A DNA stretch of 41,969 bases from assembly GCA_947378905.1 (NCBI GenBank), contig CANCLV010000005.1, positions 1-41,969 of the forward strand, written 5' to 3'. This document shows positions 1 to 7,359 of this stretch, one piece after another. Each line of letters opens with the position of its first letter. The stretch's first letter is position 1. This stretch comes from Opitutia bacterium (GTDB lineage Bacteria; Verrucomicrobiota; Verrucomicrobiia; Opitutales; UBA953). The translations under genes and the position numbers were made by a program. The notes beneath the pieces were generated by a model. That model was not told where the DNA came from. It was given only the letters and a program-made list of their open reading frames with translations, and made no database searches.

Positions 1-80
1 TTCTGAGGGGCTTCAATCACGACGATGCAACCGGACAGTGCTAACACGATAAAAGAGAAGAAGAGGGCGGACAGTTTCAT
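1..80 (-). CDS. Putative lipoprotein or TonB-like N-terminus (partial)
   Basis: Only the first 26 codons lie in the window; the gene runs off the left edge. The visible part is a short basic start, a hydrophobic stretch and L-S-G-C with Cys18, which fits a type II signal peptide lipobox. It follows the second exbD after an 18-base gap on the same strand, so it is probably the last visible gene of the ExbB-ExbD operon. A TonB-type energy transducer is often found at this place, and the hydrophobic segment could instead be a TonB membrane anchor. The fragment is too short to decide. The ATG at 80 is the only start seen. Confidence 0.55.
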   Translation of the reverse strand, partial: MKLSALFFSFIVLALSGCIVVIEAPQ

Positions 81-98
81 GTTTCTTATTAAAATTAA

Positions 99-542
99 TT
101 ATTCTGGTTCAGCAACTGCGAAGGTAACATTGCTGATGTCGGCTCGAGCTAAAACATCGAGAACGTTGATAACTCTCTCATAACGCGCGGCTTCTTCGGC
201 TTGGACGGTGATGAGCAGTTTGGTCTTAGATTGTTTAGCGGCTTGGGCCATCTTGGTCATTTCATTGAAAAGACCTTCAAGCTCGCGATCCTGGGGCTGA
301 CCTACGGGATCTTCGTTGATGGTGATTTGTCCATTCTCTGCGACACCGATGGTCACTTCATCAGGCATTTCAGTTTCCTTAGCGGTTTCGGCATTTCCTG
401 GAAGCGTAGTTTTTAATTCATGTTCCACTTTAACGGCTCCGGCCATGACCATGAAGAAAAGCATGATGACGAAAACCACGTCAATCATCGGGGCGATTTG
501 GAATCCGGCATCCGCAGGAGCTTCTTGAGGGGCGAGGCGCAT
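99..542 (-). CDS. exbD: ExbD/TolR-family biopolymer transport protein (second copy)
   Basis: A 147-residue protein with a short cytoplasmic N-terminus, one transmembrane helix at about residues 15-37 and a periplasmic domain, as in ExbD/TolR. The motif I-A-P-M-I-D-V-V-F-V carries the membrane Asp that corresponds to the proton-carrying Asp of E. coli ExbD. In the family, ExbD works with an ExbB pentamer to convert proton motive force into motion of a TonB- or TolA-like partner. It lies 2 bases after another exbD and downstream of exbB. The two copies differ markedly in sequence, so they may form a heterodimer or serve different partners; this is inference. Confidence 0.93.
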   Translation of the reverse strand: MRLAPQEAPADAGFQIAPMIDVVFVIMLFFMVMAGAVKVEHELKTTLPGNAETAKETEMPDEVTIGVAENGQITINEDPVGQPQDRELEGLFNEMTKMAQAAKQSKTKLLITVQAEEAARYERVINVLDVLARADISNVTFAVAEPE

Positions 543-544
543 TT

Positions 545-985
545 TTATTCGTCGCGGTTGAGGCCTGAGAAGGCGATGTTATCGATACCCGCTTCAGCAC
601 CCCATTCGAGTGCTTTGGAAATGAATTTGGCCTGACATTGGCGATCGGCGCGAATGAGCAGACGGAATTTTTCGTTGGTGCCTTTGCGGGCGGCGAGTTC
701 TTTGGAGATGCCGTCCTTGTCGTTAATATCTAACTCGCGATCATCCAGTTTGTATTTGGCCTGACCGGTACTCGCATCCCAAGAAATATTGATGAGTCCC
801 GCAGCTGCTTTGTCATCGCGTTTTACACCGTGGAGGGCGACGGGGAGTTTGATATTTTTATCAACCTTCAAGACTTGGGCTGAGGTGATGGACATAAAGA
901 AAATCAGTAAGACCAGGAGCACGTCGATCATCGGTGCTACTTGGAATTCCGGTTCTCCGTCCCCGCCTCCGCCTCCTCCTGCCAT
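545..985 (-). CDS. exbD: ExbD/TolR-family biopolymer transport protein (first copy)
   Basis: A 146-residue ExbD/TolR protein. It opens with a run of glycines, followed by E-F-Q-V-A-P-M-I-D-V-L-L-V-L-L-I, the single transmembrane helix with the conserved Asp. The rest is a periplasmic domain that includes the typical I-R-A-D stretch near residue 110. It begins 28 bases after exbB and ends 2 bases before the second exbD, so the three are very likely cotranscribed. It is expected in the inner membrane as the stator partner of ExbB. Confidence 0.93.
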   Translation of the reverse strand: MAGGGGGGDGEPEFQVAPMIDVLLVLLIFFMSITSAQVLKVDKNIKLPVALHGVKRDDKAAAGLINISWDASTGQAKYKLDDRELDINDKDGISKELAARKGTNEKFRLLIRADRQCQAKFISKALEWGAEAGIDNIAFSGLNRDE

Positions 986-1013
986 AGTAAGTCTTAGTGT
1001 TTAAGGGGTTAAC

Positions 1014-1799
1014 TTAAGCGGATGGTGGAGTGCTGGAGGCATTCCAATCAGGCTTGGCGGCGTAGATTTCGTCATCACCGATAGCGTGACCTTGTACTTC
1101 ATCGTAAGGGAAGGAGCGGAATAATCCGGTGACGATTTCTTGTACGTCGTGAATGCCTTTTTGAATACGATTACGTAAGAGGTAGTAGCAAATGAACGCA
1201 GGGATTGCGATGAAGAGACCCGAGGCAGTTGCCACGAGAACTTCGCCAATCGCGCCAGCGAGCTGTGAAGGGTCACCTACGCCCGATGAACCGAGCTTAT
1301 CGAATGCCTTCATCATTCCTGTCACTGTGCCAGTGAGACCAATCATCGGAGTACAAACTCCGATCACTGAGAGGTAGGACGCACGGCCCATGAGGTCGGC
1401 TTGAATGCGAGAAATTTCAGAGATGACCGCTTCTTCAGTCATGAGTTTGCCGTCGGGTGCGAGGGCAACACCAGCACGTACGACTTCGGCGACAGGTGAG
1501 CCTGCGGATTTAGCGAAGTTGTAGGCACCGACGTAGTCACCGCGCTTGAAGAGTTCGCGTAATTGGGTGACGTGGCTGGCGGGATAGAGTTTTTGTGCGC
1601 TGGTGCGAATGGTGCCATCGACGATGAACCAGATCATGGCGACGGAGCAGAGAGTGATTGGGTACATGACCCAGCCACCTTCAACGAAGAGGTGCATCAT
1701 GGTTTTCTCTTTAACGCCGGCAGCTTCTTGGGCGCTGGCGAGGACGGTCATCATTCCGAGGAAGGCCATCGTGAGGAGGGGGAGGCGGATTGTCTTCAT
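1014..1799 (-). CDS. exbB: MotA/TolQ/ExbB-family proton channel protein
   Basis: A 261-residue inner-membrane protein. A cleavable-looking signal (residues 1-23, ending A-S-A-Q) precedes three membrane segments at about 36-58, 140-166 and 182-208. The segment G-L-T-G-T-V-T-G-M-M-K-A-F is the ExbB/TolQ/MotA family signature. With the two ExbD proteins downstream it should form a proton-driven motor that energises outer-membrane transport or envelope maintenance. The extra N-terminal signal peptide is common in ExbB proteins outside the enterobacteria. It follows two TPR protein genes after a 57-base gap that could hold a promoter. Confidence 0.93.
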   Translation of the reverse strand: MKTIRLPLLTMAFLGMMTVLASAQEAAGVKEKTMMHLFVEGGWVMYPITLCSVAMIWFIVDGTIRTSAQKLYPASHVTQLRELFKRGDYVGAYNFAKSAGSPVAEVVRAGVALAPDGKLMTEEAVISEISRIQADLMGRASYLSVIGVCTPMIGLTGTVTGMMKAFDKLGSSGVGDPSQLAGAIGEVLVATASGLFIAIPAFICYYLLRNRIQKGIHDVQEIVTGLFRSFPYDEVQGHAIGDDEIYAAKPDWNASSTPPSA

Positions 1800-1856
1800 G
1801 GTAAATAGGGGGGTGTTAGATTTTATTTAGGTTGAGATTAAAAAGGGGGCAAGGGT

Positions 1857-2873
1857 TCACTTGCTCATTTCCTGAGGTTTTTCCTCTGTTTCCTCGGTAG
1901 AGGGTTTTACGGGTGCTTCAGGGATGAATTCAGCATCCTTGATCTTACCAGCGTCGGCTTCAGCTTCGAGGCGTTCCTCTTTAGGCAGAAGTTTTTTAGC
2001 TTCTTCGGCTTCTTTGGAGAGAGGGTAGTTGGTAATCAGATTTCGAAGGTAACGATTGGAAACCTCTTCAAGTTTTTGTTCCTTGGTGGTCGGACCGTCC
2101 ATGCCGCGGAAGGCTTTAGCGGCACCTAAAAGGGCCTTGGGGATTTGTTCAACTTGGGAACCGTAGAAAACTGGAACACGTAAAAAAGTGTTCATCGCAT
2201 TTTCATATTTTTTAGTTACGAGCAGCGAACTTCCTTTGAGGATATGTAAGCGCGCGAGAATTTCTACGTCATCAACGGACTTAATCAGCTCGGTAGATTC
2301 ATTAATCACTTTTTCAAATTCATTTTTGCGATAACTCTGAACGAGTCGTGCTACTTTAATTTTGGTGCTGAGTTCAGGGAGGGTTCCGTCATCGGCGCGT
2401 TCTAAATTTTCTAAGAAGCTAGAAATCGCGGCGTCGTTCTCGAGTCGATCCAATGCATCTAATTTAATCATCGATGCTTTTAACCACCAGGAACCAGGAA
2501 CTTTCTTTAAGGGTTCGAAGAATTTAATCACGGGCTCGATTTCATCGAGGGCCAGATTAGCTTCGCCGCGACTAACATAGATTTGCGCTTGGACGATTTT
2601 TTCAGGTTGAGCCCAAACAATGCCTTCCACTTCGCTGATTTTCTTGGTTAAAACCATGTCCACATCGCCTTGGCGACTAGTGCGTTCAATCGTTCCCTTG
2701 GTTGTGCTGATAATCGCTTTCTTTGGGTCAATCAGTGGCTTAGGTGGCAGAGACTTATCCATTTTGAATGGATCATTCACTTCCCAGCGCTCGTTGTTTT
2801 TAAAGAAGAGGGTTTGGGCTTCGCCGACCAGTGGGGCGAAGAGCATGAAGAGAAATAAGTGAGCAGCTCGCAT
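1857..2873 (-). CDS. Secreted TPR-like helical repeat protein
   Basis: A 338-residue protein with a signal peptide (residues 1-19, ending G-E-A-Q). The middle (about 85-290) is a series of helix pairs resembling tetratricopeptide repeats. The C-terminal 40 residues are a charged Glu/Lys/Pro tail, probably disordered. It starts 4 bases after the 1106-residue TPR protein ends and precedes exbB, so it most likely belongs to the same operon. By analogy with TPR partners of TonB-ExbBD systems (TtpC in Vibrio), it may scaffold the motor in the periplasm; that is inference. There is no enzymatic motif. Confidence 0.8.
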   Translation of the reverse strand: MRAAHLFLFMLFAPLVGEAQTLFFKNNERWEVNDPFKMDKSLPPKPLIDPKKAIISTTKGTIERTSRQGDVDMVLTKKISEVEGIVWAQPEKIVQAQIYVSRGEANLALDEIEPVIKFFEPLKKVPGSWWLKASMIKLDALDRLENDAAISSFLENLERADDGTLPELSTKIKVARLVQSYRKNEFEKVINESTELIKSVDDVEILARLHILKGSSLLVTKKYENAMNTFLRVPVFYGSQVEQIPKALLGAAKAFRGMDGPTTKEQKLEEVSNRYLRNLITNYPLSKEAEEAKKLLPKEERLEAEADAGKIKDAEFIPEAPVKPSTEETEEKPQEMSK

Positions 2874-2877
2874 GGTC

Positions 2878-5800
2878 TTAGAGTGATAGCATTAGGATTT
2901 TCGCTTCCTTTGCCTCCGGGGTGTCCTTAATACGATCCTTAGAAAGCATTTCTGCGAGAAGAAGTTTGGCCTCAGGTTTTTGACCTAATTTTCCGGCTAA
3001 AATTTTAGCAGTACCGAGGTAGGCTTTGGCTGACCAGAATTCATACTTCTTCCAGGTTTGGTAGCAGCGACGATAGAAGGCGACCGCTTCGGCGGAGTTT
3101 CCTTGGCGCTCTTCCATGAGTCCAATCCAGTAAAGACAGCCCGCGGTGGTCTCACCTTTCCACTCCTTGGTCTTAACGATTTCTTCAAAGTCTTTACGTG
3201 CTTCTTCGTAGCGACCCAATTCTGCTAAGGCACGAGCGTGGGCAAATTTGATATCCTTTTCTTTGGACATCACGATGTTGTTGTCCGTGGCCTCATTGCA
3301 GAGGTCGAGTGCTTCTTTAAATTTGCCTTGGTTGAGGCGAACTTCCGCCATGCCTGCAAAACCAAAGTCAGCATACTCGGATGAACGATGGTGCTCGAGG
3401 AGGTATTGATACAAACTCTCGGCGGCAGGATAATTTCTTTTGGCAACTAAGTGGTCTCCGACAACGCCCAAGAGCGTGGAACTAAGCTCCTCGGCTTTAT
3501 AGTTATTGGAAATCTTTCGGAAGTAGAGGTCGGTCTTTTCAGGATTGCGTAAGAAGGTCGAAAGTTGCGCGAGGGCGAAATAGCCACGGGCTTGAGCAAT
3601 TAAAGAGTCTTTGTTCTGTTCGAGTTTGAGTAACTGCGAGATTTCCTGCTCTGCTTTTTCCGCGGTATAAGCTTTAGGGTCGAGGGCGACGCCAGGCTTT
3701 ACGCGTTTTACTTTACGCGAGATTTTTTCAGCTAAGAAAATAATCAACTTCTCGGAGCCTTCTTGTTTACGGTCATTGATGGACTCAGCGACGGATTTTG
3801 AAAGCATGCCGAGAGCTTCGGTTTTAGCCGCCTGGATGCTTACTTGTCGGTCTTTCTCGATTTGATCGAGCTCAGCGGCGAGCGCGTCAGAGAGTTTCGC
3901 TACCTCGGCTTTAGCAGCCGCTAATACGGCAGGTGTAGTACTGTCTGCTTTGGTTAAATCATCAACCTTGCGACGAGCTACCGCTAAGAGTGCACTATAT
4001 TTCTTCTGGGTGGCTTCTGTACGCTGAGAGAATTCAGGTTTATCACCCATGCGTTCGGTTGCTTTGATAATCTCGTAGAGGTAAGACATAGCCTTGGGGC
4101 TATTGTGATCCCAATCGTAGATTTCCTGATAAAGATTTCTGAGTTTTTGATGTTCACCGCGACCCGAGAGAAGTTTATTGAGTTCCTGTACAACAAATTC
4201 CAAAGCGCTGGCATTAGTCTTACTGGTTTTCGCAGCAGCGATGTAAGCCTCGATGGATTTAACGACATGGACTTCCTTTTCTTTTTCGAGGCGTTGTTTT
4301 TCTAAAGCGTATTTCTTTTTAACCGCAGGGTCGCCATTGGTTTTGATATTATTATCTGCGGTGCGAATCGCATTATCGAGATCGGTGGCTAGACGGGTTT
4401 CACAATCGCCGATGAGGGTGTGTATTTCAGGGACTTGATTTTGTACTTCGAAGACGCTGCTGTTGCTGTAGTCCTTTAACCAATCTTGGCAGATTTTTTG
4501 ACACTCCGCGATTTCTGGTGGATTGAGTCCGTACTTGATAATGGCTTGGCGATAGCGGACATCGGGCAAGAAAGCACCTTTGGGATATTGTTTCTGGTAG
4601 TCATCAAACCCTTGTTTGGTCTCCTTGTATTTACCTTGGTAGAACCAGCAAAGGGCCCGCATGTAGGTGACTTGTTCTTTGCCAAGTGACTTCGGATACT
4701 TACGCGCAAATTCATCCAGCGCGACGCGTGCTTTTTCCCACTCTACTTGTGCAAAGTAAGACGCTGCGATGCGAAAATCTAATTCTTCGAGCGTTGAAGG
4801 ATCCATCTTCTTAACATTTTGCTTCGCCCATTTGTAATGTTCGATAGCTTCAGGATATTCTTCGCGGTCCTGTGAGATAGATCCCAGAATGATAGCGACT
4901 TCGGATACTTGTTCGGCTTCAGGAAATTTTTGTAAAAACTCTTTGCACTTAGCTTGGGCTTCTGTGTTTCGGCCAATTTCACGAAGAGCTAGTAGGTAAT
5001 AATAATGAGCTCCAGTTACTTTCGTGAAGTTAGGTGAGTTGTCGAAAATATCACGGAATGCGACAAAGGCTTCCCAAGGTAATTTTAATTCTAATAAGCA
5101 AAGGCCGATACGATAGGCGATGAGTGCATCGTAGTCTTTATTCTTGGAAAATTCGCCTTCGATTTTTTGGAACTGTGCGAGTTCGGCTTTAGCAGTTTCA
5201 ATCTTTGCTTTGGTTTCATCGCTTACGGTACCAGTGACACGCAGAAGATTATCGAGTTCGTTTTGTTTTTGCTCGAGTGCCTTGGTGATAGAGCGAGTGA
5301 TAGTGTTTCGGCGCAGTACTCCTTGATAACTGGCTAAGGCCTGACGATAGAGTTCGCTTTTAGTTTTTTCATCGGTGCAACTCTCGGCGCTTGCGAAGCG
5401 GGCATCACCGATTTCGATACGTTGGAAGTTGGCACGGACGATTTCGGCGGGCGAACCTGATCCCTTGGAGTCGATTTCCGCTTTTAATTGTTCAGCTTCT
5501 TTAACTAAGCCGAGCTTAGTGTAAACTTCGACAAGTTGATTGCCGGCTTCGCGTGCTTCGGGCGTACCTAATCCACCCGCGATGGCTTTTTTAAGAAGTT
5601 CTAAGGCTTGGCCATAGGCTTTTCTTTTTTCTGGTTCAGTGCCGCTCTTGGCTTGTTCGACAATGATGCGACCCGAGAGAGCATAGGCGCTCACGCGGTC
5701 TTGTGGTTGTACGAGTGGGCTGGTGCGTAACTCACTTAAAAGTTTTAACGCATCTTCCCACTTGGACTGTCCGCCGTACACTTCAACTAAGGTTAAACGA

Positions 5801-6198
5801 GCGACGCCGATTTTATTATCGTTAATATCAAAAAAATCTTCCGTGCCTTTAGGGAACTTAGTTAGAAATAAATTGATAGCACCTTCGGCTTTAGCCCAAT
5901 CTTTTTTCAGGTAGTAACAGGAGGCACGTTTGAATTGAACGACAGCTGCTAATTTAACTTCCAGCTTGGGAGCCTTCTTCTCAATCTCATCTAAATTTTT
6001 GAGAGCTTCGTCATATTTTTTCTGATCCATCGCCAGCATCGCTTTGGTGAACAGAACGGTGAGAGGGTCTTCGGCTGGTTTAGTTGCTGGTGCTTTATTT
6101 TGTGCCAAGCAAAGAGTGGAGCCAAACGTTCCAGTGAACAGCGCAACCAGGGTCGCGATTACTAAAAATCGAAAGGATCGGGGGACAAATAAAGCCAT
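2878..6198 (-). CDS. Very large secreted tetratricopeptide repeat protein
   Basis: A 1106-residue protein with a signal peptide (about residues 1-32, ending C-L-A-Q) and helical repeats over nearly its whole length. Typical TPR positions recur, for example A-L-A-S-Y-Q-G-V-L, Y-P-E-A-I-E-H-Y and G-R-Y-E-E-A-R-K-D-F. A long charged coiled-coil-like stretch at about 690-790 divides the repeats in two. No catalytic motif is visible. It heads a likely operon with a second TPR protein, ExbB and two ExbD proteins, so a periplasmic adaptor role for the motor is the best guess. The start ATG at 6198 is followed directly by the signal sequence. Confidence 0.85.
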   Translation of the reverse strand: MALFVPRSFRFLVIATLVALFTGTFGSTLCLAQNKAPATKPAEDPLTVLFTKAMLAMDQKKYDEALKNLDEIEKKAPKLEVKLAAVVQFKRASCYYLKKDWAKAEGAINLFLTKFPKGTEDFFDINDNKIGVARLTLVEVYGGQSKWEDALKLLSELRTSPLVQPQDRVSAYALSGRIIVEQAKSGTEPEKRKAYGQALELLKKAIAGGLGTPEAREAGNQLVEVYTKLGLVKEAEQLKAEIDSKGSGSPAEIVRANFQRIEIGDARFASAESCTDEKTKSELYRQALASYQGVLRRNTITRSITKALEQKQNELDNLLRVTGTVSDETKAKIETAKAELAQFQKIEGEFSKNKDYDALIAYRIGLCLLELKLPWEAFVAFRDIFDNSPNFTKVTGAHYYYLLALREIGRNTEAQAKCKEFLQKFPEAEQVSEVAIILGSISQDREEYPEAIEHYKWAKQNVKKMDPSTLEELDFRIAASYFAQVEWEKARVALDEFARKYPKSLGKEQVTYMRALCWFYQGKYKETKQGFDDYQKQYPKGAFLPDVRYRQAIIKYGLNPPEIAECQKICQDWLKDYSNSSVFEVQNQVPEIHTLIGDCETRLATDLDNAIRTADNNIKTNGDPAVKKKYALEKQRLEKEKEVHVVKSIEAYIAAAKTSKTNASALEFVVQELNKLLSGRGEHQKLRNLYQEIYDWDHNSPKAMSYLYEIIKATERMGDKPEFSQRTEATQKKYSALLAVARRKVDDLTKADSTTPAVLAAAKAEVAKLSDALAAELDQIEKDRQVSIQAAKTEALGMLSKSVAESINDRKQEGSEKLIIFLAEKISRKVKRVKPGVALDPKAYTAEKAEQEISQLLKLEQNKDSLIAQARGYFALAQLSTFLRNPEKTDLYFRKISNNYKAEELSSTLLGVVGDHLVAKRNYPAAESLYQYLLEHHRSSEYADFGFAGMAEVRLNQGKFKEALDLCNEATDNNIVMSKEKDIKFAHARALAELGRYEEARKDFEEIVKTKEWKGETTAGCLYWIGLMEERQGNSAEAVAFYRRCYQTWKKYEFWSAKAYLGTAKILAGKLGQKPEAKLLLAEMLSKDRIKDTPEAKEAKILMLSL

Positions 6199-6257
6199 CG
6201 GATGCAGGAGCTTGGGGACTCTTGGAAGTAGGCTGTAAAAGTGTCTTTAAGGCGTAA

Positions 6258-6283
6258 TTTTGCCAAGTCTTAACAAGGCAAAA
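6258..6283 (-). terminator. Weak hairpin downstream of the ArsR-methyltransferase gene
   Basis: Perfect 7-base arms (TTTTGCC and GGCAAAA) enclose a 12-base loop in the 132-base gap between the ArsR-methyltransferase gene and the large TPR gene. The 3' arm ends in A/T on either strand, so it could be a weak terminator for the upstream gene. It could also be an operator near the promoter of the TPR-ExbBD operon, which must lie in this gap. Nothing else is recognisable here. Confidence 0.35.
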
Positions 6284-6330
6284 ACTCCTAAACTTATACG
6301 CACTCAGAAATGAGTAATTAACCTTAATTA

Positions 6331-7269
6331 TTACTTAGATGGACGTATTGCTGTACCTAGAATTGTCTCAAAGCCAGGCTCCTGTGACTCTTTTGTAACA
6401 ATCCGCACTTCGGTCTTAATAAAGCCAGATTCTTCGAGCCAATCGTGCAAGTCGTTTTCATTAAAGCCCAACCAGCGATCGGCATAGAGTTCACGTGCTT
6501 TTTCGAATTTATGTGCGCGTAAATCTAAAATGAGCAATCGGCCGCCCGGCTTAAGAATGCGATAGGCTTCGGTGAGTGCCTTTTTGGGATTTTCTGCGTG
6601 GTGTAGCGCTTGGCTGAGAAGGGCGAGGTCCACGCTCTTGTCGGGCAGTGGAACTTTTTCAATGTCCCCTAAAATATATTCCAGATTTTTAATCTGTTCT
6701 TTTTTAGCTAAACTTCGACCCAGCTCCACCATGCGAGACGAGTTATCGATACAGTAAACAAATTCTGCCTGGCGTGCGAGTAGTCTGGAGAGTGTGCCAT
6801 CACCTGCACCGAGGTCGGCAATTTTAACTTTGGGTGTTAAGAGAAAAAGCATTTGCCCGATGGATTCCCATGAGCGGCCTGGGCAGTAATTTTTTCCCAG
6901 ACGTTCGGCAACGAGGTTGAAATGTTGTTCGGTTTTGCGACGACGTTTTTCCGCTAAACGTTTAAGGGCTCGTTGATCGGCTTGGGTTTGTGATTCCTGG
7001 GCGGTGGCTTGTTGAGTCGCTTCAATAATCTTCTGAACGCCACTGGGCAGGTTATCTGCTAAAACATAAAAAGAATTTTTTCCATCACGCCGGTCGTGGG
7101 CTAGTCCGGATTTTTTTAAGAGTGAAAGATGCGTAGAAATGCGTGATTGGCGCATGCCAAGTATCTCTTGAAGTTCGCCTACGGAAAGCTCGCCTCGGCT
7201 AATGAGGAAAAGAATCCGCGCCCTAGTAGGGTCAGAAAGAAGGCGGATGGATTCCCAAGGGTCGGGCAT
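6331..7269 (-). CDS. ArsR-family regulator fused to a SAM-dependent methyltransferase
   Basis: A 312-residue, two-part protein. Residues 1-90 are an ArsR-type winged helix (L-S-D-P-T-R-A-R-I-L, then L-G-M-R-Q-S-R-I-S-T-H-L-S-L-L). Residues 140-310 form a class I methyltransferase with motif I I-A-D-L-G-A-G-D-G and the later A-Y-R-I-L-K-P-G-G-R-L-L-I-L-D-L, close to the UbiE/MenG group (Methyltransf_11). No Cys metal-sensing motif is seen in the helix-turn-helix part, so a metalloregulator role is doubtful. Such fusions could sense SAM or SAH, but nothing here proves that. It is probably transcribed alone, with 61 bases between its end and the hairpin region. Confidence 0.88.
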   Translation of the reverse strand: MPDPWESIRLLSDPTRARILFLISRGELSVGELQEILGMRQSRISTHLSLLKKSGLAHDRRDGKNSFYVLADNLPSGVQKIIEATQQATAQESQTQADQRALKRLAEKRRRKTEQHFNLVAERLGKNYCPGRSWESIGQMLFLLTPKVKIADLGAGDGTLSRLLARQAEFVYCIDNSSRMVELGRSLAKKEQIKNLEYILGDIEKVPLPDKSVDLALLSQALHHAENPKKALTEAYRILKPGGRLLILDLRAHKFEKARELYADRWLGFNENDLHDWLEESGFIKTEVRIVTKESQEPGFETILGTAIRPSK

Positions 7270-7310
7270 GCGGTGAGATTGCAGGGGGTTTGCGTCCGTG
7301 TCAAAAGAGG

Positions 7311-7332
7311 AAGCCCTAGAAAACTAGGGCTT
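7311..7332 (-). terminator. Rho-independent terminator after the GreA-like gene
   Basis: Nine-base perfect arms (AAGCCCTAG and CTAGGGCTT) flank a 4-base loop, 28 bases beyond the GreA-like stop codon. On the minus strand the hairpin is followed by a short T-rich stretch (CCTCTTTTG). It also separates that gene from the ArsR-methyltransferase gene, whose start lies 42 bases further on. Confidence 0.75.
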
Positions 7333-7359
7333 CGTCGTATCAAAAGAATGAACTTCGGC

